Shown here piece by piece: positions 7,200-14,214 of a stretch of DNA of 17,706 nt (the first letter of the stretch is position 1; every line of letters starts with the position of its first letter). The notes beneath the pieces were generated by a model that worked only from the letters and a program-made list of their open reading frames with translations, was not told the DNA's origin and ran no database searches. The DNA is from Armatimonadota bacterium (lineage in GTDB: Bacteria; Armatimonadota; Zipacnadia; Zipacnadales; FEN-943), in assembly GCA_026419655.1 (NCBI GenBank), contig JANZZA010000246.1, positions 1 through 17,706 of the forward strand, written 5' to 3'. A program made the position numbers and the translations under genes.

Positions 7200-9782
7200 C
7201 TACCAGGAGTTGAGGACCTCCAGGGTCCAACCCAGAGCGCCCTGAATCGCCGGGTCACTTGCGGCATTTTGCCAGTTAGGAAATCGGTGGGCAAACTCCG
7301 CGGCTGACCACTCCTCCGTTGCCGGCGGTGTGCTTTTGACGCCGAAGCTCGGTCCGCCGACCATCATGTGGCCGCGCTGCTGGTCCGTAAGGCCATAGAT
7401 GTTGTGGCCACCATGAGTGGCCTCTATGCCTGCCTTGGTTATCTGCGGCTTCACGACGCCGACTGTGCCGTCATAGATGTGGCCTGGCGTGTGGAAGATG
7501 ACCTCATGATTGCGGGCCGTGCTGTCGAATACAAACAGCAGCGAGACGCCCGCCTCGTAGACCGACGTGGAGCCTTCAACGTAGTAGATTGGCCCCCAGA
7601 CGAAGAGCCTGTGCTCGACGATCTGGCCCCCCTCGACGGTAACCGTCCCCGAGCACTCGCCCACTTTACTTCTGCCCCCTGGGGTCACCAGCATGACTTT
7701 AACCGTGATTGTGTCCGTCCCGGTGGACTGAAGACCAGCTTTGTACACCGCGCTGGCACCATAAGGGAGTGTAAAGGGCGCCTGTTGACTCTCATCCCCA
7801 GTGAACAACGCCCCATGGGTCTGTGTGCATGTCCAGTCGCATTCCACCTGGGCATCGGGCGGAAGGCTCCCGCTGACCAGGGTCACCCAGAAGCGTTGCG
7901 TTTGAGACTTCTTGATGGTCTTCGACGACGGCGTCAAAGCGAACTGTGCCTGTGGCTTACGCACTCGAACCGTGCCCTGCGCCGAGCCTATGAAATCGCG
8001 CCCGCCTAGTCGGGTCCGGAACACCGACAACTTTACGGTATCGGTTGCCCCGTCTGGGGCACCTGCGGAACACACGTACCTGACCGACGAGGCGGAGGTC
8101 TCAAAGGAAGTGCCCTGGTGTCCACGGTCATCTTCGAGCCGGCCGTACTGCCCGGAAGTCTCCCATGCATACACCAGGTTACCCTCGATCCCCGAAGTCC
8201 CCTGGCTCAACAAAGTCACCGATGCACCGGGAGCGACCTCGGCCGGATTTGGCGTAATCATCACTACGGGCCGCCAGGCCGTGGCCGACCACGGCACCAA
8301 GGGCTGTGACTTTATCACGTCCCCAATGACCACGTTGATGTCGAATAGCGTCACTAGCGCATCAGCAATCTTGACGTACAAAACTGCGTTCTTTCCCCAG
8401 GCCTCCCCAAAACTCTCCAACGTCATTCCGGTGGAAATCGTGATGATGCGAGCCTCGACCAGCTTTGCGATTAGCTTGTTGCGCACCTGATCCGAACTTG
8501 CCAGAGCCTTCAAGGTCGCGTTAAGAGCACCAAGGAAGTCCCGGTTCCGCATCTCCGTCGCCACGGCAGGGACCAGTTGCACAAGGGTGAGGTAAACATC
8601 CCAGCTAGCTTGCTGAGCTTCGCTAGAGGAGAGCCCCTTCATGATGTTATCCACGGGAACGACCTGAAAGGCGAACGGCAGCACGATTTCTTGCAATAAA
8701 GTGACGCCCGCGCAGAACTCCTGCATTTGCTTGAGGCGGGACTTTTCCTCCGCTGAGATTGGGTAGCCAGCCAGCAAACTCTCGAGGGTCTCGGCAGAGC
8801 CTGAAGGCCCAACCACGAGGAGCCGATAGTAGGTCTTCCGGGCTTGGTCCGGGTTAATGGGCAGGTCGAAGGGCGGGGTCGGTTCGGGAGCATAGGCGAC
8901 TTGGCCCGTGATGAGGTCAATGAGCGTGCCGATGGGTCCGCTTGGCGAGTGGGTGGCGGCAATGCCCGTGAAGGGCGGCGCAGGCATCGGTGCCCACTGC
9001 TGCAACATAACGTCGCCTTCGGCCACGTCATAATAGCCAGTCCGATATGCCCGCCAGCCGCAATGGCGCCGGTAGTGGTTCACAAACTGCACGCCGTTGG
9101 TGTCTGTCGCACAGATCAGTTCCACGCCGCTTACAACGCCGCCGGGAGAGATGTCGGTCACCAGAGAAATGGGCGTGTCCTGGGGGAAGGCTCGGGAACT
9201 GGTCGAAGCACTGTGGCGCGACGCCCCGGCAGAGGCACTGGCCTTGAAGCCCTCGAGAATCGCAGCCAGCTTATCCGCTATGGCACTATCCCCCTTGTCC
9301 AGCGCCAGCGGGTCGGCAGCAACGCGCTGCGAAACAACGTCGGCCAGTTCTTTGGTCTTGTTATCTTGCCGAATAAGCTCGATAACGTCGGGCCACCAGC
9401 GACTCGGCGGCAATACCGGCGCTAAGCCGTCGAAAATTAAGGCCACCGCTGTCTCGAAAGGACTAATCCGGGCGCTCTTAGGAGTTTTCGCATCCGCATA
9501 CCCAAGCAGCACAAGCCGGCCCTGTCCGTCGAGAAGCATTATCTGAGCGGGGCCAGTGTCCATTTGCGGCACAGTGAACTGTCCATCCCGGCCGACCTGC
9601 GCTGTACCGGCGCACGTCATTACCCTCAGACTTTGCGGGGCTAAAAGAAAGCCTTCGGGGAGTTGAACTGTCCCGCTTACTTTGGGTAAAGAGGAACCAC
9701 ACCGCCCCCCACCACCCCCACAACCAACAACCACAACCACTACGAGGAAGATAAGGAGCGGAGCCCCTGTTCTTGTGCTCAC
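7200..9782 (-). CDS. Large lipoprotein with Ig-like domains, function unknown
   Basis: The 860-residue product starts with a lipoprotein signal: a short N-terminus, LLIFLVVVVVV, and the lipobox VVGC with Cys21, followed by a Gly-rich linker. Residues about 35-80 resemble a carboxypeptidase-regulatory-like beta domain (SGTVQLPEGF, VGRDGQFTVPQMD). A long, mostly helical section of unknown type follows (about 90-490). Two Ig/PKD-like domains start near residue 505 (ITPNPAEVAPGASVTLLSQ) and 615 (FALTPSSKTIKKSQTQRF), then a beta-rich C-terminus. Start choice is open: the GTG at 9782 has GGAGG 10 nt upstream, and a TTG at 9788 has it 4 nt upstream. It is likely surface-anchored. It is monocistronic, with a promoter at 9840-9869. 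Coding-like sequence continues after its stop, so it may be slightly truncated. Confidence 0.85.
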   Translation of the reverse strand: MSTRTGAPLLIFLVVVVVVGCGGGGGRCGSSLPKVSGTVQLPEGFLLAPQSLRVMTCAGTAQVGRDGQFTVPQMDTGPAQIMLLDGQGRLVLLGYADAKTPKSARISPFETAVALIFDGLAPVLPPSRWWPDVIELIRQDNKTKELADVVSQRVAADPLALDKGDSAIADKLAAILEGFKASASAGASRHSASTSSRAFPQDTPISLVTDISPGGVVSGVELICATDTNGVQFVNHYRRHCGWRAYRTGYYDVAEGDVMLQQWAPMPAPPFTGIAATHSPSGPIGTLIDLITGQVAYAPEPTPPFDLPINPDQARKTYYRLLVVGPSGSAETLESLLAGYPISAEEKSRLKQMQEFCAGVTLLQEIVLPFAFQVVPVDNIMKGLSSSEAQQASWDVYLTLVQLVPAVATEMRNRDFLGALNATLKALASSDQVRNKLIAKLVEARIITISTGMTLESFGEAWGKNAVLYVKIADALVTLFDINVVIGDVIKSQPLVPWSATAWRPVVMITPNPAEVAPGASVTLLSQGTSGIEGNLVYAWETSGQYGRLEDDRGHQGTSFETSASSVRYVCSAGAPDGATDTVKLSVFRTRLGGRDFIGSAQGTVRVRKPQAQFALTPSSKTIKKSQTQRFWVTLVSGSLPPDAQVECDWTCTQTHGALFTGDESQQAPFTLPYGASAVYKAGLQSTGTDTITVKVMLVTPGGRSKVGECSGTVTVEGGQIVEHRLFVWGPIYYVEGSTSVYEAGVSLLFVFDSTARNHEVIFHTPGHIYDGTVGVVKPQITKAGIEATHGGHNIYGLTDQQRGHMMVGGPSFGVKSTPPATEEWSAAEFAHRFPNWQNAASDPAIQGALGWTLEVLNSW

Positions 9783-9839
9783 CGGCAACCCACCTCCCGC
9801 TCACTTCCCTGTCCCTGGCCCCGCCCCCACAGCCCATCC

Positions 9840-9869
9840 AACATACAACGCTATGGCAGTGTTTGTCAA
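9840..9869 (-). promoter_or_regulatory. Promoter of the lipoprotein gene
   Basis: On the minus strand, TTGACA (9869-9864) lies 18 bp from TATGTT (9845-9840). The predicted start near 9833 gives a leader of about 50 nt ending in the GGAGG site of the lipoprotein gene. Confidence 0.6.
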
Positions 9870-9882
9870 CCGTCCTGCCTGC

Positions 9883-10390
9883 CGTAAGCGCGGCGTAGAC
9901 TTCCTGCCGCGCACACGGGGCAAAGTGAGCAACGGAGCTGGCGGCAGAACCGTCCTAACTGGAGACTTCGCCCGCGCCGTGGCTTCCTCTTGTACCCCAA
10001 TGCTTGACATTGCCTTCACCACCGGCTCAGAGCGAAGTTCATTGCCGTCGCAGGCCACATGACCCCCGGCTGTTGATTACTTCCCTGAAAGATTTCCGCC
10101 GAGCCTCCAAACTCTACGGCCAGCGCATGCAGATAGAGCAAACTTTCCGCGACCTGAAAATCCATTTGGGCTTCAATGATCACTGCTTGACAAGTCCCCG
10201 GCGTCCTAAGATTGTCCTGCTGGCCTCACCTCCTGCTGTCCACTGTTCTGCTCTGCCTGGGCATTGCTGAGGCTCACGGTCCCCTGGTGCCTAAACTCAT
10301 TGCCACTGGCTCCGCCTGCGTAAGCTTCTTCTACTTCGCCCGCCCTCTAAATGGTGTCTTCCCACCTCTGTTCAGCTTTGCCGCGCTCCA
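9883..10390 (+). pseudogene. IS4-family transposase remnant, frameshifted
   Basis: Pieces of the C-terminal half of a DDE transposase occur in three frames. Near 9883-9960: RGVDFLPRTRGKV. From about 10067: RLLITSLKDFRRASKLYGQ, then RMQIEQTFRDLKIHLGF, which holds the IS4 signature Y-x2-R-x3-E-x6-K including the catalytic Glu. From about 10212: CWPHLLLSTVLLCLGIAEA. The N-terminal half with the first catalytic Asp residues is missing, and at least two frameshifts separate the pieces, so it is dead. No terminal inverted repeat is seen on the left; on the right it ends a few bases before the repeat element at 10397. Confidence 0.8.
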
Positions 10391-10396
10391 TGATCG
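10388..10396. repeat. 9-bp direct repeat, left flank of MITE copy 3
   Basis: CCATGATCG matches CCATCCTTG at 10605-10613, on the other side of the element, at 6 of 9 positions. This is compatible with an old target-site duplication. Confidence 0.4.
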
Positions 10397-10604
10397 GGCG
10401 GTAATCGGCTTTCTCAGGATTCTGTGTCAGGAAGGAAAGACTCAGAGGACGAATCATGTTAGAGACTGTCGAAAAACCTATTGTCGGCTTACCTAGACCG
10501 AAGAAAGTGCACAACGCCGTACGAGTGACCCTTTACCCGCGATTTGCTGTGGCGGCCGGAAAAACGACCTTTGCAAGAGTCTCAATAGAAAACCGAATAC
10601 TCCC
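10397..10604 (-). mobile_element. MITE-like element, copy 3 (subfamily II, reverse orientation)
   Basis: This 208-bp segment, read as its reverse complement, follows copy 2 closely, sharing AAAGGGTCA, CGTTGTGCAC and GGTAAGCCG. Its ends are GGCGGTAATCGGCTTTCTC and, read inward from the right, GGGAGTATTCGGTTTTCT. It abuts the transposase remnant on the left and copy 4 on the right (9-bp gap). It contains no credible gene. Confidence 0.82.
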
Positions 10605-10613
10605 CCATCCTTG
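10605..10613. repeat. 9-bp direct repeat shared between MITE copies 3 and 4
   Basis: CCATCCTTG separates the two elements and recurs as CCATCCTCG directly after copy 4 (10824-10832), 8 of 9 identical. This is as expected for a target duplication made when copy 4 inserted. Confidence 0.6.
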
Positions 10614-10823
10614 GGGAGAATTCGGTTTTCTAAGGATACTGTTGCAAAAGTTTCTGCAGCGCTTGGAAGGTGCGCTCCGACGCAAAAGGTGAGACACGCA
10701 ACTCTGTACACTTTTGTGGCCCTGTATCAGTCAACACCGGGTTTTGTACAGACCACCAAGGTGATTCTCTGCGCCTTACTCTTTCCTCCCCGAAACAAAA
10801 TCCTGAGTAAACTGAATACTCGC
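10614..10823 (+). mobile_element. MITE-like element, copy 4 (subfamily I)
   Basis: This 210-bp element has terminal inverted repeats GGGAGAATTCGGTTTTCTA and, read inward from the right, GAGTATTCAGTTTACTCAGG. The interior is closely similar to the reverse complement of copy 1. It is flanked by near-identical 9-bp direct repeats. It ends 16 bp before the -35 box of the TPR-operon promoter. Confidence 0.85.
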
Positions 10824-10832
10824 CCATCCTCG
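10824..10832. repeat. 9-bp direct repeat, right flank of MITE copy 4
   Basis: CCATCCTCG matches CCATCCTTG on the other side of the element at 8 of 9 positions. Confidence 0.6.
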
Positions 10833-10839
10833 AGCTGCG

Positions 10840-10869
10840 TTGACAGTCAGGAAGGAAGATACCTATAAT
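10840..10869 (+). promoter_or_regulatory. Perfect-consensus sigma70-type promoter of the TPR operon
   Basis: TTGACA (10840-10845), an 18-bp spacer and TATAAT (10864-10869) match both consensus boxes exactly. The predicted start near 10876 gives a leader of about 40 nt ending in GGAG before the ATG at 10916. Confidence 0.85.
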
Positions 10870-10915
10870 TGCCCGTGGGGTAGTAGCGAACGCGCGAGAT
10901 AGGAGATGGAGCCAC

Positions 10916-12901
10916 ATGTCGCACACCGGCACGCGGGCGGTTGCGCTTGCCGCTGCAGTAGGTTTGCTGCTGCTCCCGCTGGTGGGGCGGGCTCAGAATC
11001 AAGGCGACCCATTTGTGAACGGTGTGGAGCTGGTCCGCAGCGGCGACTACGCACAGGCCGAGGCGCTGCTCAAGACAGCGGTCCAACAAGCGCCAGAGAA
11101 CGGGGCGGCATGGTTGTATCTGGGCATAGCGCAATTCCGTCAGGGCAACTATTCCGACGCGCTGCAGTCGCTTATCAAGGCCAGGGACCTCAACCCGGGG
11201 CGTCCAGGGCCAACCCTTTACATAGGTGAGATTTACGAGCGCCAGGGAGCCTGTGAAGAGGCGCTCCAGGCTTACCAGCGCGAGCTGGTATTTCGCCGCG
11301 GCCGCGACGAAGCCGAAGTCCACACGTGCCTGGGGCGTGCTTACTTCCGGTTAGGACGCTACGACGACTGCCTACGTTCGACCACCACAGCGCTGCGGAC
11401 TGAGCCGCGGCTGGTGGAAGCGATGTTCTGGCAGGGTTTGGCCCTTACCGAACTGAAGCGTTTCGAGGATGCCGAGCGTGCTTTCCAGAAGGCGCGCCAA
11501 GCCTTGGAGGAGTGGTCGGACGCCAAGAAGAGACTGGAACGCAAACCCCTGGTAGAAGAAGAGGGGCTGGCGCGGGCAGCGACGGAGCCGAAGGTGGCGC
11601 AGGAGCATTATTGGGCCGAGCAATTCGCGTCGGTGCTTTCTATGTGGCCGGAGTTGAATAAGGCCATGGGCGACCTGTACCTGCGCTGGGGCGACCACTA
11701 CCCCGAAGCCCGCAATGCCTATCGCCGCGGCCTCGATCCCAACGAGGGCGGCAACGCTGACGACCCAGACGTTTTCGTCCGGGTCGCCGAGGCCTATCTG
11801 CAAGAAGGATGGCAGGACTTCGAACAACAGAGCGCAGTCTACACAGCGAAGGGGACCTTCGAGGAAGCCATCAAGTCAGCTAACAAGGCCATCGAAGTCA
11901 ACGCCAAGTACGCTCCTGCCTATGCCGTTTTGGGGCGAATATACGCTGCTCAGGCACGGGCTTATGTGACTGACCCCGAAAGAGGAGTGCAGTCGCATAC
12001 CTTCGATGAAGCCATTGAGCAACACAAGAAGGCGCTGGCCCTGGACCCGAACTACGTGCCGTCGCTGATGGGGATTGCTGACGCCTATTTGGGAGTAGGA
12101 GACAGCAAACCAGTTGGAAGCGCTGAGGCCGCCCAGGCCTACGCCGAGGCAGTGCGGCACATGGAAAAGGCGGTCAATCTGGCCCCGCGCGACCCTGAAG
12201 TGCGAGCACTGTTAGCGCGAGCGTATCTGGTAGCGGATCGGCTCGATGAGGCTCTCGTTGAGGCCGAAGATGCACTCAAGCTGGATCCTAACAACCACAC
12301 GGCCCTGAATGTCATCGGGGCCGTGTACTATTACAGAGGGGACCTGGCCTCAGCCGCTGCTTACTTTGAGCGAGCCGCGAAGGTCAACCCGAATCACGCC
12401 CAGACCTACATCAATCTCGGCAACACGTATTTTCAGATGCAGTCATGGCACCGCGCCCGACAGGCCTACCGCAGGGCACTGCAGTTGACGCCAGCAGCTA
12501 CCATCGCTAATACCTCAGCCTTAAGGGCCCGACTGCACTACACCATCGCTTTGTGCCACGACCACGTCGGGGACTACCAACCCGAGATTGAGGAGCTGTC
12601 AAAGGCAATCTACCTGGACGATGCTTTTGTAGATGCCTACCTGCAGATGGGCCAGGCCTATGAGGCGACGGAAGACTTCCGGGCGGCAGAACAGGCGCTG
12701 CGCATTGCTGCCCAAAAGGCAGGCACCGATGAGGACAGGGTGCGCGCATACGTGCAACTTGGCCAGCTCCTGGAGCGTGCTGGCAGGCCCGCTGATGCGG
12801 TGGCAGCCTACACGGCCGCCGCTGCCCTCGACGCCGAGAACCCCATTGTCCAGGATGCTTTACAGCGCTTGCGGGCCCAAACGCCAGCTGCGTCGGGTTA
12901 G
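10916..12901 (+). CDS. Secreted tetratricopeptide-repeat protein
   Basis: The 661-residue product starts with a signal peptide (ALAAAVGLLLLPLVGRA, cleavage likely after residue 26). It is then almost wholly TPR helical pairs, about ten to twelve repeats. Examples are GDYAQAEALLKTAVQQAPEN, GNYSDALQSLIKARDLNP, RLDEALVEAEDALKLDPNN, GDLASAAAYFERAAKVNPNH and GRPADAVAAYTAAAALD. A less regular, charged stretch at residues about 200-260 divides the repeats into two blocks. TPRs are protein-binding scaffolds, so this is probably an envelope or periplasmic organiser; no enzyme domain is seen. The ATG has GGAG 10 nt upstream. It is the first gene of a likely operon; the next gene's probable start overlaps its 3' end. 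Confidence 0.93.
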   Translation: MSHTGTRAVALAAAVGLLLLPLVGRAQNQGDPFVNGVELVRSGDYAQAEALLKTAVQQAPENGAAWLYLGIAQFRQGNYSDALQSLIKARDLNPGRPGPTLYIGEIYERQGACEEALQAYQRELVFRRGRDEAEVHTCLGRAYFRLGRYDDCLRSTTTALRTEPRLVEAMFWQGLALTELKRFEDAERAFQKARQALEEWSDAKKRLERKPLVEEEGLARAATEPKVAQEHYWAEQFASVLSMWPELNKAMGDLYLRWGDHYPEARNAYRRGLDPNEGGNADDPDVFVRVAEAYLQEGWQDFEQQSAVYTAKGTFEEAIKSANKAIEVNAKYAPAYAVLGRIYAAQARAYVTDPERGVQSHTFDEAIEQHKKALALDPNYVPSLMGIADAYLGVGDSKPVGSAEAAQAYAEAVRHMEKAVNLAPRDPEVRALLARAYLVADRLDEALVEAEDALKLDPNNHTALNVIGAVYYYRGDLASAAAYFERAAKVNPNHAQTYINLGNTYFQMQSWHRARQAYRRALQLTPAATIANTSALRARLHYTIALCHDHVGDYQPEIEELSKAIYLDDAFVDAYLQMGQAYEATEDFRAAEQALRIAAQKAGTDEDRVRAYVQLGQLLERAGRPADAVAAYTAAAALDAENPIVQDALQRLRAQTPAASG

Positions 12902-14174
12902 TGCGGTCGCTTGCCTTATGGCCTCAGCGGCTGCCCTCAGCGCCCCAGTGCCGCGAACTACTGGTGGTTGCGTCGAAAGGTGCGCGCGGCTCGATAACGG
13001 GCTGCGCCTGATAGTGCGCGAGAACCCGCAGGCAACTACAGTGGCAGCCACAGCAGCCCTGGCGCTCTCCCAGGCAGAAGAGCCGCCTGCCGGTCATGGG
13101 CTGCGCGAGCTCTTGCAGATGTGCATCCTGGCATCAGCTCCGGCAGACCCGCAAAAAGGCATTGTTCTCGACGCAGCTACCGAGCCGGACTATATCGTCT
13201 TTTCGGCGCGGGGTTCGGACCGCCACGGCTTGCATGTGGTCAGTGCTTTATTGCGACTTTTCGGCCCACGCGATTTCGGCAGTGACCTCATAACAGCACA
13301 GCAGTCACTGTTGAGGCGTTTCGCAGAAGCGCAACAAGAGATAGCGGCGGCAGTTGCAAGCCGGGCAGGCCTGGCGGCCCTGTATCCCGACGCGGCCAAC
13401 CTGTTGAAGCCGGCCGCCGCGTATAGACCCGTGGCAGCCAGTACCCTATCCGCTTTTTGGCGCCAGGCGCTCAGACCTAACCGCCTGGCCGTCGCTGTGA
13501 GCGGGCCGGTGAGCATGGAAGATGTGCGGCGGGCCTTAGAGGATGTCGCAGGAGCGTGGGTGCCTGGGCCAGACATTGGGCCCCCACCTTCTGGGCGTCG
13601 CGCCCATCCCCAGGGAATTGTACGACTGCGCATAGGCAGCGAAGAATCCGCCGTCTGGGTCGGCGTCCGTGGGCCGAAGCCCGATGACGAGGACTATCCG
13701 GTGGCGATAGTCGGCATGATGGCCTTGGCCCATGGCATGGGGTCAAGGCTTTTCCGGAGGCTGCGCGACGAGCTGGGGGTAACCTATGCGGTGAGCGGCC
13801 GCGTCGTGGCGTCTCGGTCCTGGCCGCACATGTACGTGGCGGCAACCTGCGAAGCTGCCGACACGCCGCGTGTATCGGGAGAAATCCAGAAAGAATTGCA
13901 GCGGATGGCCAGGGAAGACCTATCTCCTAAAGAGCTGGAACGCGCCAGGAATATGGCGGTTTTGAACCTTGAGCAGGTGCGTATGAGCAACTGGCAAGCG
14001 GTGCACTATCTAAGCACTCTTGCGCTTCTCAACCCGAGTATCATGAGCGATGGCAGGACCTGGGCGATCGTGGAAGACGTGAAGACGGTGGATGCAGGCC
14101 AGGTTAAGGAATTCTTCGCTAGATGGTGGGATCGTCCGAGCGTAGTGCAGGTAATCGGCCGTGGCGAGGAGTGA
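12855..14174 (+). CDS. M16-family (pitrilysin-like) protein lacking the zinc-binding motif
   Basis: The 439-residue product has a signal peptide (basic KRQLRR, then VSAVACLMASAAALSA). It then follows the M16 plan: N-terminal LDNGLRLIVRENP (46-58) and C-terminal GMGSRLFRRLRDELGVTYAVSG (starting near residue 294) with LSPKELERARN. Where active M16 peptidases carry HxxEH after the GL motif, it reads GLRELLQM (82-89), so all three positions (Glu85, Gln88, Met89) differ. It is therefore probably a non-catalytic partner or structural homologue, as in other paired M16 systems. The start is uncertain: the ATG at 12855 keeps the basic signal-peptide start but has a poor ribosome-binding site and overlaps the TPR gene by 47 bp; an ATG at 12918 is the alternative. 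The PQQ gene follows after 40 bp. Confidence 0.85.
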   Translation: MLYSACGPKRQLRRVSAVACLMASAAALSAPVPRTTGGCVERCARLDNGLRLIVRENPQATTVAATAALALSQAEEPPAGHGLRELLQMCILASAPADPQKGIVLDAATEPDYIVFSARGSDRHGLHVVSALLRLFGPRDFGSDLITAQQSLLRRFAEAQQEIAAAVASRAGLAALYPDAANLLKPAAAYRPVAASTLSAFWRQALRPNRLAVAVSGPVSMEDVRRALEDVAGAWVPGPDIGPPPSGRRAHPQGIVRLRIGSEESAVWVGVRGPKPDDEDYPVAIVGMMALAHGMGSRLFRRLRDELGVTYAVSGRVVASRSWPHMYVAATCEAADTPRVSGEIQKELQRMAREDLSPKELERARNMAVLNLEQVRMSNWQAVHYLSTLALLNPSIMSDGRTWAIVEDVKTVDAGQVKEFFARWWDRPSVVQVIGRGEE

Positions 14175-14214
14175 CGAGGCAGGCGCGAGGCCACCTGGGC
14201 CTGGAGGAATGGAA

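Noticed and set aside
7200..7202. TAG at the end of the lipoprotein gene read as a sense codon (recoding)
   Set aside because: The open stretch beyond it ends in TGA and needs a frame change to continue; loss by mutation is simpler.
10397..10823. CRISPR-like repetition
   Set aside because: The units are about 209 bp with inverted ends and opposite orientation, not short regularly spaced repeats; no cas gene is present.
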